From IMG/VR virus record IMGVR_UViG_3300031746_000084, positions 1 to 35,961 of that record: DNA of 35,961 nucleotides; one strand, 5' to 3'. Source of the stretch: a virus. Positions 1-7,100 of the stretch are shown one piece after another (within the stretch, counting starts at the first letter, position 1; the number at the start of each line of letters is the position of its first letter). The translations under genes were made by a program, and so were the position numbers. Under the pieces are notes generated by a model, which saw only the letters and a program-made list of their open reading frames with translations, searched no databases and had not been told where the DNA came from.

Positions 1-96
1 TGCGTGCGGACGCAGCCGCGGACACGCGTAGTCCTCATGTTTCCGATGCCACTTGCAACCGGGCGCGCTTCTGCACCGCATCATTCTCTTGCGCAT
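1..96 (-). CDS. Partial small Cys/His-rich protein (possible zinc finger), runs off the window
   Basis: The frame opens with ATG at 96, two bases after the TAG of the upstream gene, with GGAG five bases before the start. It stays open to base 1 (32 codons, no stop). The visible product is very basic, and Cys and His residues are spaced as in short zinc-binding knuckles (RCRSAPGCKWH, then H, then YACP). A function cannot be assigned. The coupling to the upstream 86-aa gene and the good ribosome site argue that it is real. The 3' end lies outside the window, so length and domain are unknown. Confidence 0.5.
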   Translation of the reverse strand, partial: MRKRMMRCRSAPGCKWHRKHEDYACPRLRPHA

Positions 97-98
97 GG

Positions 99-359
99 CT
101 ACTCCAGTTTCTTTCTCGTTGCAATAAACAGAAATCCGCCGCCTTCTCTCCACATCGTAATGCCATGGTTCATCCGCGAAGCCAGCATTCCTGAAAGTTC
201 GGGTTTGCCCGCGCGTAAGGCCTCCAGAATCTTCTGTCGTGGCCAATCTGCCCCGAGAAGCGTACCATTGGGATTCAAGAAGGTGTGAATATCCTCTCCG
301 TCGGGCAACAGGGCAACCGCCTCATCGTAGGTCAGATATTGGCGCGAATCTGTTGGCAT
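99..359 (-). CDS. Conserved-looking small phage protein, unknown function (86 aa)
   Basis: The ATG at 359 is chosen over the ATG at 377 because AGGAG lies five bases upstream of it. The product begins MPTDSRQYLTYDEAVALL, is soluble, has no membrane segment, and contains a GADW segment and an HGITMW segment near the C-terminus. From memory it resembles small hypothetical proteins often found in phage accessory regions (a YLTYxEA opening and an LSGxLA core), but I know of no function for them. It sits between the weak 66-aa ORF upstream and a coupled Cys-rich ORF downstream, at the end of the recombination-module transcript. Confidence 0.75.
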   Translation of the reverse strand: MPTDSRQYLTYDEAVALLPDGEDIHTFLNPNGTLLGADWPRQKILEALRAGKPELSGMLASRMNHGITMWREGGGFLFIATRKKLE

Positions 360-402
360 GGCTGCTCCTGTCTTCAAGCAAGGGCGGCGCGTGGCCGGAT
401 TC

Positions 403-603
403 TTACCGGCACTGGTTTAATAATCTAAACCAGCAAAGATACCTCACGCCTCCGGGCTGTTCATTTTCAGCCTTGCCAGGTATCACCGGATAGTTCTTCG
501 TATCCCTATCCAGTGGCGCGTCTTTTTGACCCCATCTCAGGGGGGCAATCTTCATTGCCAGCACGCGCCGCCCAAGATCAGAACGTCTCAGCCAATTCCT
601 CAT
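403..603 (-). CDS. Possible small hypothetical protein (66 aa or shorter)
   Basis: This reading frame overlaps the end of the nuclease gene by 26 bases and ends at 403 inside a perfect inverted repeat. The product is basic and tryptophan/arginine-rich at its start (MRNWLRRSDLGRR). An internal ATG at 555 would give a 50-aa product, MKIAPLRWGQKD onward. None of the starts has a clear Shine-Dalgarno, so I keep it only because the alternative is a 218-base gap between two genes in an otherwise packed genome. It may be non-coding. Confidence 0.3.
   Translation of the reverse strand: MRNWLRRSDLGRRVLAMKIAPLRWGQKDAPLDRDTKNYPVIPGKAENEQPGGVRYLCWFRLLNQCR
412..433. repeat. Perfect 8-bp inverted repeat, 6-bp spacer
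   Basis: CTGGTTTA is followed by six bases and then TAAACCAG, an exact palindrome with an AT-rich centre in GC-rich surroundings. It overlaps the stop of the weak ORF and lies 53 bases upstream of the start of the 86-aa gene. It could be an operator or a small RNA hairpin. No T-tract follows on the minus strand, so it is not a standard intrinsic terminator. Confidence 0.5.
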
Positions 604-1477
604 GCTGTTCACTTTTCGTCCGAAACAGGTTATTGTCTTCAATGCTTGCCCGTCCCGAACAGACGTCCAGGAATGCGCACGTACCGTACCTGCCTACGCA
701 TGAATTGCAGTTGCGCGGGAATCGGGCGTCGGTCTCACAGGCTCGGAACATCTCGACTTGCTGCCATAGGTCCAGGCGGGCGTCCTGAATGTCACTGTCG
801 AGCTTCTGGTGTTCTCGCCACTGAAAGAACTCCGCGGGCGCGGCGTCCATATCGGCTCGCACGCGGATCATGTACGCCTCGCCAGCCGTGATGCCCTTGG
901 CCGCGGCTTCCTTCTGGTCCTTGCCGCAGAGTTTGATTCCGGGCTTGCGGATCACGTCGTAGATGAACTTCGTCGCGCCGCGCGCCAGGCAGTAGTTCTG
1001 CATCTGGCCGTCGATCTGGAGCGCAGACCAGTAGGTTCCGAAGCCTACGATTTCGGATACCGTGGTCTTGTGATCCACGATCACGACCTCGCCTGTCGCC
1101 TTTTCCTTCAGCACCAAATCAATCTTTCCAGCCAATCGGTAGCCGTAGAACGCCCGGCCGGCAGAGGGCGATTCGATCTTGACCTCGAACGGCTCCTCGA
1201 CCGCCAGCACGTCATACAGGTTGCGCGGCGGCGTGTAGCACGCCAGGATTGCCGCGACTTTCGTGGCCGTCTCTTCGTCCATGGTCTCGGCCTTCATGGC
1301 TACTACGGCCGCCTCCAGGCCGCCTGTCCACCAGGCTTCCAAGGCGCGGTGAACCAACTTCCCGAATCCGCGCGCCGTGCCTTCACTGACCGGCAGGCGC
1401 TTCAACTCGAACTCGTAGAAGTATAGACGTGGGCAAGTTCTAAACTTTGATAAACTTGAGGATGTAAGGACTTTCAT
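578..1477 (-). CDS. Cas4/RecB-like PD-(D/E)XK exonuclease with Fe-S cysteines (299 aa)
   Basis: The nuclease core is visible. His43 lies in GKLVHRAL, Asp120 in AGKIDLVL, and Asp135-x-Lys137 in VVIVDHKTT, followed by QMQNY at 158-162, the RecB-family Q/Y motif. Cys15 (FRTCPRLYFYEF) at the N-terminus and Cys257, Cys260, Cys267 and Cys273 at the C-terminus match the split layout that holds a 4Fe-4S cluster in Cas4 and AddB-type nucleases. The ATG at 1477 is chosen because AGGAG is five bases upstream; ATG 1480 is adjacent. The likely role is resecting or trimming DNA ends for phage recombination, working with the Sak4-like and SSB-like proteins encoded just upstream. An intrinsic terminator separates it from the SSB gene, so its expression may depend on readthrough or a local promoter. 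There is no CRISPR context. Confidence 0.85.
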   Translation of the reverse strand: MKVLTSSSLSKFRTCPRLYFYEFELKRLPVSEGTARGFGKLVHRALEAWWTGGLEAAVVAMKAETMDEETATKVAAILACYTPPRNLYDVLAVEEPFEVKIESPSAGRAFYGYRLAGKIDLVLKEKATGEVVIVDHKTTVSEIVGFGTYWSALQIDGQMQNYCLARGATKFIYDVIRKPGIKLCGKDQKEAAAKGITAGEAYMIRVRADMDAAPAEFFQWREHQKLDSDIQDARLDLWQQVEMFRACETDARFPRNCNSCVGRYGTCAFLDVCSGRASIEDNNLFRTKSEQHEELAETF

Positions 1478-1509
1478 CATATCTCCTATGTCCATACGCA
1501 AAGTCAAGG

Positions 1510-1548
1510 AAAAACTTAAAATAGGCCGGTCCCTTTCTTCGACCGGCC
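1510..1548 (-). terminator. Intrinsic terminator after the SSB-like gene
   Basis: On the minus strand, an 8-bp perfect GC stem (GGCCGGTC / GACCGGCC, positions 1548-1524, 9-base loop) is followed at once by the T-rich run TATTTTAAGTTTTT (1523-1510). It begins 11 bases beyond the SSB-like stop codon. Stem strength and U-tract fit a rho-independent terminator acting between the SSB and nuclease genes. Confidence 0.8.
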
Positions 1549-1559
1549 CCTTCCCCCAC

Positions 1560-2075
1560 TTAGAACGGAATGCTGCTGTCGCCTTCCTGCACGCCAGGGG
1601 TCGCCGGAGGAAGGGCGACGGCAACCATGGTTACCTTCTTTGCCGGCGGGCGCTTCTCGCCCTTCTCCACCCTGGCCCGGACGGCGTGCAGAATCGCGTC
1701 GAACTTCTTGGCGTTCGCCGATGCCAATTCGCTACCCTGGAGTTCAGGCGAGTAGTCCTCGCGGTTCACGAACGCGACCTTCGCGCTGAACTTCCCTTCC
1801 CATTCGTCGTGCTGCACCGTGACCGTGACCTTGTTGCCGACCATGCTGTAGGCCGCAAGGTTCACGTCGCTCCAAGAGGGGCCGCGGAAGCCCATGGCCA
1901 TCATCTTCTCGGCCGTGTACTCCACGGATTTCTCACTCAGAGAGAAGTACCCGCGGACCCGGCCGTGTTCGGTCGTGAAGTCCGCGATGATCTGCGGCTT
2001 CCCGGTCTTGGATTCCCCAAGCACTGCGGCCAGCACTTCAGCCTTGTAGACGCCTTCTGGGTGTAAGTCTGCCAT
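1560..2075 (-). CDS. SSB-like single-stranded DNA-binding protein (171 aa, DUF669-like)
   Basis: The protein is predicted to be beta-rich, with an OB-fold-like N-terminal region (EGVYKAEVLAAVLGES, then GRVRGYFSL, then KVTVTVQHDEWEGKFSAKV). It ends in a flexible Pro/Ala stretch and GDSSIPF. A terminal acidic-IPF tail is the hallmark of SSB proteins, where it recruits partner enzymes. The gene lies two bases after the Sak4-like ATPase and before a PD-(D/E)XK nuclease, the classic phage recombination trio, so it most likely coats ssDNA during annealing and replication. The N-terminal fold assignment is by pattern only. A GGGAGG ribosome site lies inside the end of the upstream gene, about ten bases before ATG 2075. 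An intrinsic terminator follows directly. Confidence 0.75.
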   Translation of the reverse strand: MADLHPEGVYKAEVLAAVLGESKTGKPQIIADFTTEHGRVRGYFSLSEKSVEYTAEKMMAMGFRGPSWSDVNLAAYSMVGNKVTVTVQHDEWEGKFSAKVAFVNREDYSPELQGSELASANAKKFDAILHAVRARVEKGEKRPPAKKVTMVAVALPPATPGVQEGDSSIPF

Positions 2076-2077
2076 GG

Positions 2078-3022
2078 CTACTTGCCTCCCGCGGCCACGG
2101 GCGCCGCTGCCTGTTCCGCCGCCGCCTTCTCTGCGTGCTTACGACGCAGAGCATCAAGGAGCTTGCGGGCCTGTGTGATGTTGAGGTCTTCCAGCTTTGC
2201 GACGTTCTGGCTGGCCAGCGTTTTGGCCGCGAGGTCCGCGGTCAAAATCGGCCACAACTCTTTGATCTCGGCAAGCGTCGCGCTGCCCTTGCCGAGTTCT
2301 GCCGCGAAGGCCGCCCAGGAGAGCGGCATCTGGTCCGGGAGTTCATAGCCGACGCGGCACTTCGCGTCCTGCGCGGCGTGCCCCGCCGCACTCATCCACC
2401 GCGTGCTCGTGCCCACGGCGCGGGCCTTCTTCTGGTCCTTGACCACGCTGTACTCATAGTCGGCCCGCAAAATGATGTCTGACCATGCCGAGAGGCGCGC
2501 CCACGGGTACTTGTCGATGTCGGCTGAGAACTTGCCGAAGTCGCCGTCGATGGGGTTCTTGACGTTCACGACTCCCGTGTGGGCCAGGAGCAGAATCGTC
2601 ATGCCCTTTTCGCGGCAGACATCCAGAAGCGCCAGAAGCGCGCGCAACTCTTCACTGACCGACTTCCAGCCTTGCGCGAATGACAGGAAGCTCTCTGTGC
2701 CCTTTTTCGGTGCCCACTGGCCGCCGAACTGCGTCGTGCAGATTTCCTGCGCGCATAGTTCCACCATGGCGTTGATCGTGTCGCCCACGACCGTCTGATG
2801 CTCATGCTTCTCAGTTGAAAGTCTCCGCGCCCATGTGAGCACTTCCTGCCACGTCTTCAGCTTCGGCGTCTGCGCCACAGGGATGTTATCCACTCCGTTC
2901 TCGGCCGCAAGAAACACCGGAGATGGACTGTCCGCTCCGAACGTAGATTTTCCTACGCCCGGCGGTCCGTATAGGATGATTCGCGGGGGATATTTCATCC
3001 CCTTAATGAGTCCCTCCATCAT
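2078..3022 (-). CDS. Sak4-like RecA-fold ATPase, putative single-strand annealing recombinase (314 aa)
   Basis: A Walker A P-loop, GPPGVGKST, sits at residues 19-27 close to the N-terminus. It is followed by a hydrophobic strand ending in Asp (TVVGDTINAM, Walker B position) and a later TILLLAHT strand. This is the short RecA-core architecture of phage Sak4 proteins, which anneal single strands with help from an SSB. The C-terminal third is helical and Ala/Lys-rich. ATG 3022 has AGGAG six bases upstream. The next genes encode the SSB-like protein and a Cas4-like nuclease, supporting a role in recombination. An HNH endonuclease remnant abuts its 5' end. Generic AAA ATPase is the fallback annotation. 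Confidence 0.85.
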   Translation of the reverse strand: MMEGLIKGMKYPPRIILYGPPGVGKSTFGADSPSPVFLAAENGVDNIPVAQTPKLKTWQEVLTWARRLSTEKHEHQTVVGDTINAMVELCAQEICTTQFGGQWAPKKGTESFLSFAQGWKSVSEELRALLALLDVCREKGMTILLLAHTGVVNVKNPIDGDFGKFSADIDKYPWARLSAWSDIILRADYEYSVVKDQKKARAVGTSTRWMSAAGHAAQDAKCRVGYELPDQMPLSWAAFAAELGKGSATLAEIKELWPILTADLAAKTLASQNVAKLEDLNITQARKLLDALRRKHAEKAAAEQAAAPVAAGGK

Positions 3023-3023
3023 A

Positions 3024-3125
3024 TTAAACTCCTTTATTTTTGGGACAATGATACGAACGACGGTTGCTTAACTGTTGGGATTTAGTTGCCCATCGGCAGT
3101 TGTTCGGTTCGTAATTTCCATGCAT
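3024..3125 (-). pseudogene. Remnant of an HNH endonuclease (C-terminal end only)
   Basis: In this frame the sequence reads HGNYEPNNCRWATKSQQ followed by LSNRR. This is the very distinctive end of phage HNH homing-type endonucleases, whose domains close with D-x-x-G-x-Y-x-P-x-NCRW...Q..N+R. Upstream in the same frame nothing resembles the rest of the HNH domain: no zinc-binding or catalytic His segment and no GGRGI segment. Upstream coding in the region is in a different frame, so only about the last 25 residues of the domain survive. The fragment overlaps the 3' end of the 139-aa ORF and ends two bases before the recombinase start. I infer loss of a former homing endonuclease by deletion. Confidence 0.6.
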
Positions 3126-3501
3126 TCCTGTCGTTCCACCGCTGGCACTCTGCGGTCGTCTGAACCGGCTTGCCCCATTCAGCTTCCTCGTATGTTCGTG
3201 CCGCGCGGTCGTATTCATGTCGCACCCTAAGTGCGTCATCACTATACGCACTACCCGGCCCGGGAAACGTGACGCCGCACGGCCCCTTGTCTTCCGGGAT
3301 AACATGGTCATTCCCGCATCTGATCTCATGCACGGCCTCGCTCGATATGAGATAGACCAGTCGCTTGCCTTCGTCGCGCACCACTATCGTTTTCTTGCCC
3401 GCATGGCGCGTTCGTGCGATCTCCTTCGCTTCGTCCAGGTTCTCCTTCACCGCGATCCCGATAGGCCGCGCGCGGTCCGTCTCGTCAGTCACCGTGAACA
3501 T
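3082..3501 (-). CDS. Hypothetical protein, 3' end overlapping an HNH remnant (139 aa)
   Basis: The N-terminal 50 residues look like a small alpha/beta domain (MFTVTDETD, then EAKEIARTRHAGKKTIVVRDEGKR). The middle contains a Cys/His-bearing stretch (EIRCGNDHVIPEDKGPCG). The last 15 to 20 residues share DNA with the HNH remnant in another frame, so the C-terminus may be an artefact of the deletion that destroyed the endonuclease. The start at 3501 overlaps the preceding gene by 17 bases, with only a distant AGGA upstream. No family is recognised. It is not an HNH enzyme in its own frame. Confidence 0.55.
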   Translation of the reverse strand: MFTVTDETDRARPIGIAVKENLDEAKEIARTRHAGKKTIVVRDEGKRLVYLISSEAVHEIRCGNDHVIPEDKGPCGVTFPGPGSAYSDDALRVRHEYDRAARTYEEAEWGKPVQTTAECQRWNDRNAWKLRTEQLPMGN

Positions 3502-3736
3502 GATTCGCCCGTTCCTGCACCGCGTCCAAGAACTCCGCAGTCAACAACCAATCCTCTATCGCGTCATGCGTCGCCAGGCCGTCCACGCGGCGGATCGACG
3601 ACGGCACCGGCAGCCAGTAGCCGCCTTCCTCCGGGCTGTACCTGTCGGCCGGAATCAGCTTCTGCCACTCGACCTCAAGGGTCAGGTCCGGCTCGGTCGG
3701 GTCGATGGAGACCGGGACGGTGAGGGAGAGGTTCAC
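3485..3736 (-). CDS. Hypothetical protein with GTG start coupled to a zinc-ribbon gene (83 aa)
   Basis: The coding part begins at GTG 3736, which shares GTGA with the stop of the upstream zinc-ribbon gene, implying reinitiation. A GAAGAAGG tract lies about ten bases upstream. The frame is open further upstream, but there it only shadows the zinc-ribbon gene. The product (NLSLTVPVSIDPTEPDLTL onward) is acidic, beta-rich in its first half, and ends with an amphipathic helix around EDWLLTAEFLDAVQER. No family was recognised. Confidence 0.6.
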   Translation of the reverse strand: MNLSLTVPVSIDPTEPDLTLEVEWQKLIPADRYSPEEGGYWLPVPSSIRRVDGLATHDAIEDWLLTAEFLDAVQERANHVHGD

Positions 3737-3840
3737 GTTACTTGACCTTCTTCGACTTGGCCAACTTGATCCACATATAGTTGTCTGCCGCACGTTGGGC
3801 AAAACGATGTCTCGAAGATTGCGCCACAACATTTTGCCAT
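3733..3840 (-). CDS. 35-aa zinc-ribbon microprotein
   Basis: This ORF reads MAKCCGAIFETSF, then CPTCG, then RQLYV. A Cys pair near the start and a CPTCG knuckle ten residues later make a compact two-knuckle zinc ribbon. The ATG at 3840 has AGGA with a suitable spacing upstream, lies nine bases after the stop of the membrane-protein gene, and its TGA overlaps the GTG of the next gene. Such tiny ribbons occur in phages and usually have no known role; binding to nucleic acid or a host protein is only a guess. Motif, ribosome site and overlap together make it a convincing gene despite its size. Confidence 0.7.
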   Translation of the reverse strand: MAKCCGAIFETSFCPTCGRQLYVDQVGQVEEGQVT

Positions 3841-3849
3841 GATTGTTTC

Positions 3850-4044
3850 CTACACCACTGCCCACAGGACCGCGATAGCCGCGGTCAGGAGGGCGAAAAG
3901 AATCAGAGTTGATAAAGGAAAGGAATGGTCGCCCCCACGCGACCACTCCAGACCATCGGCGGGTATGCGATCCGCGGTGAACGGAGGCACGTTGATGGGG
4001 CACCCGCCGAGGAGTTTAGACGAATCTGGAATGAAGGTTGGCAT
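3850..4044 (-). CDS. Small C-terminally anchored membrane protein (64 aa)
   Basis: A roughly 40-residue polar, proline-containing N-terminal part is followed by one uninterrupted hydrophobic helix (LSTLILFALLTAAIAVLWAVV) that ends at the C-terminus, a tail-anchor layout. ATG 4044 is chosen because GGGAG lies just upstream; a GTG at 4059 is the longer alternative. It lies between the giant internal virion protein and the zinc-ribbon gene. One TM helix could fit a lysis accessory or a host-membrane modifier, but nothing decides between these. Confidence 0.55.
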   Translation of the reverse strand: MPTFIPDSSKLLGGCPINVPPFTADRIPADGLEWSRGGDHSFPLSTLILFALLTAAIAVLWAVV

Positions 4045-4070
4045 GCCTCTCCCGTTCACCGCTGGACGAC

Positions 4071-4099
4071 ACCCTACACCCGCGGCGAACGGAAGTCAA
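4071..4099 (-). promoter_or_regulatory. Weak promoter candidate upstream of the small-gene/recombination block
   Basis: On the minus strand, TTGACT (4099-4094) is followed after 17 bases by TAGGGT (4076-4071). The -35 matches five of six consensus bases but the -10 only three of six. Its position, just past the stop of the 1820-aa gene and before the membrane-protein gene, is sensible for a new transcript. The poor -10 makes it speculative. Confidence 0.2.
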
Positions 4100-4113
4100 G
4101 AACGAAATCGGAA

Positions 4114-7100
4114 TTATTTTTGCTGAAAGCGTTCCTGTATCGCGGCCTTCTCGGCTTTGCTCTTGCCAAAGCGTTCCGGCACGCGTTGGCGGCGTTCCTC
4201 TTGCTCCTTTAGCTTACTCTTTACGTAGGGTTGGTTGGCTATCAGAAGATCACTTTCCTCTTGGGTAAGAGGTTGATTCGCATTGGCCTTGACCATTGCG
4301 CGGTCCACGGCGCTCAACTCCTTGGCGCGGGCCTCCTGGACGGGTTCAGCCGCTTGCTTGGCCTGTTCGCTCAGGCCGTAGTCGGAAACCTTGATGAACC
4401 GGCCCATGAGGTTGCTGGCCACTGGCGCGCCGAGCACTTGTTCCAGTTCAGTGCGTATCTCCCCCGGCTGATCGCTCTTGAACTCGTAGACGATGGAGCC
4501 GCCGAGGTCGCGCCACAGCGCCTTGGCCATTGCCTTGTGTCGCTCCGGCCAGCCTTCTTCCCATGCCCGCTTGCCGATCTTCTCCTGGCCGCGGAACTCG
4601 TCGTAGGGGTTCCGACCGGCGAAGAACGATACCGCATCGCCGAAGACGCCGAAGATCGGGTTCAGGCTGGGGGCCTGCCCCGCGCCGTAGGCGAGAGACT
4701 GTTCGGCCATTTTGCCCGGACGCTGCGGGGCCTGGAGGCCCTTCCATACCAGCCCGCCAATCAGGCGCGACAATTCATCCTGGGGCGTGCGGAAGAACAA
4801 AGTCTTGCCTTGAGGCGTCATGCCCAGCGGGATCGACGTATAGTTCGTCTTGTTGTACTCGCTGATGCCGTCGTACATCCTCTTCATGCCGGTTGCCCAT
4901 TTCACGGCTTCGTCATCATCCGATAACCCCATCGCCTTCAGGCCGGCGATAACCGCCCCGGAGGCCAGTCCGTACATGAGCACCTTCGGGGCCGTGCCGT
5001 AGGCCGCGCGCTTCAACATGATCTCCTTGCCGTGCGCGCCTCGCATGGCCGCCACGTCTGAAACCGTCGCCTGAATCATGGCGTTGCTGAACAAGAAGAT
5101 GTTGTTCGTGACGGGCGTCGCTGCGCCTTGAGTAAGGAAAGCCGGAGACCCTACCTCTTCCCGCACCATGTTGGCGATTTTGGCATCCGACAGGCCAAGC
5201 CGCGCCTGATTTTCTTTCAGGTACTTATAGCCCGCCACCTTGGGCAAGCGTTCGATGCCCGCGCTAATGGCGAAGAATCTGTCCTTCACGGCCAGCGCGG
5301 CCGACATGAAGGACTGCACGGGCTTCATAACGTTGCTTTCCCATTCTCTCGGCGTCTTGTTCCACTGCGCCAGCTGCCTTTCAAAGTGCAGGTCCGACTG
5401 GTTCATGTTCGCGGTGTCATGCACGCTGATGAGCATGGTGCCCTTCAGCATCTCGCGGACCAGGGGATCGTTGTTGCCTCGCAGAATGTGCGGCAAGGCC
5501 CCAAGATACTGTTTGATGAAGTTCGGCCGGAACGGGCCGGTTCCCGGAAGGTTGATCGCCGCCCGCTGGTAGTCGCGGATCAGGTTGAAGGTCCAGAAGC
5601 CAGGGTTGGCGACGGTGAACACCATGCGCGTCGGGTTCGCAACGGCCCGCAATGCCTTGACGCCCATGTTCAGCACGGGCGAATCCGAAGACCGCTCGAC
5701 CGCCGCGGCGTACTTCGGATGCATGTCCGCACCCTTCAGTACCCCGCCCTCCAGCCACAACACGGTCTTCCATCGCGGGTCCTTCGACTCGACAACGGTC
5801 AGACGCTTGCCGTCCCACTTGCGTTCCGAGTTCCGAATGGCTGATGGGTCTTGTTCCCGAACAAGCTCCACGACCGACTTCTTCGCGTTGTTCCAATAGG
5901 CCGAACGGATCAGCCCGGCGTCCTGTTCGATCATCTCGCCCGCCCCGGCCGCCACGGGCTTCAGCGTGCCGTGCTGCGCCAATATCTTCAGGCCGCTTCC
6001 CGCACCGTGCGCGTCGTTCAGGTACTCGACAACATGAAACGGCGAATAGAACTCGTTGCTTTCGATCTTCTTCATCAGCGCCGGGGAGAAGATGTCGTAT
6101 TCCCTGAGAAGGTCGATCACGCTTTGCCGCGCCTGCCACAACTGCTTGTGCGCCTGCTCCAAGGCGGCGTAGCGTTCCGGCCCGAAGTCCTGCTTCATTT
6201 CGTCAAGGCGGCGCTGCGCGCGTTCCGGCCCGAAGCCCATGGGGTTCAGGATTTCCTTGCGCTCGTTGGCGATACGCTGCATCTCCATGTACTCTGACAA
6301 GTCATGGGCCGACAGTTGCTTGGCATCCAGCGTCTTCTTCGCCTTGCCGACATCCTGCATGTAGTATTCGATCCTGGCCCCACCGAAGACCGCGCTGTTG
6401 ACGGCTTCGGTGGCGTCGATGTCGCGGAGGCCGGTCCGATGCGCCTTGGCCTCCAGCGCCTTGACGACCGCGGCCTTGTCCTGGAAGGCGATGCGAACCA
6501 TGTCCAGCTGGCCAAGGGGGCCGCGTGTGCGGTCTTCGAGTTCCTTGGCTTTCGCCTCTTCGCCTTTCATGTAGCCTTCGCGCCGGCGCTTGGTGATCTC
6601 GGCATCCTGCGTGCCCGACTTGATCTCGTTGGTGATCTCGTCGTAGATGCGCTTAACTTCTGGCTTGCGGTCCAGGAAGCGGAAAAAGCCCTCGCTGAAC
6701 TTAGGCGCTCGCTGCGCCAGGGCTTGCGGGTCGTTGAGCAGCACGCTCAGCGCATCGGCGTACAACTCCTTCCCGGAGAACTTGTACTTCTTGAAGTTCT
6801 TGTCCATCTCGGCTTCCTTGAGGTTGTTCCACCACAAGGTCAAGCCCTTCAGTTCTGCCCTAATCTCCGTGTTGTTCATGCCCTCCAGTTCCTTGCCCAT
6901 GAACCGCGACAGGCTGGCGACGCGGCCCAGGAGGTTGCCGCGCTTCAACGTCCAGTCCGGCAACCAGTCGGCCGCGTGGCCGATCTCGTGCGCCAGGACG
7001 TTGCCGGCGAAGTTCGGATCGCGGCGGTAGAACTGGAGCAACATCTTGTTGCCCTGCGGAATCCATGTCTTCGTGACGATGATGTCCTTCTCGGCGTCGA

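Noticed and set aside
3082-3501. Calling the 139-aa ORF itself an HNH endonuclease
   Set aside because: The HNH motif is in a different frame; this frame has CGNDH and HE pairs but not the domain's order.
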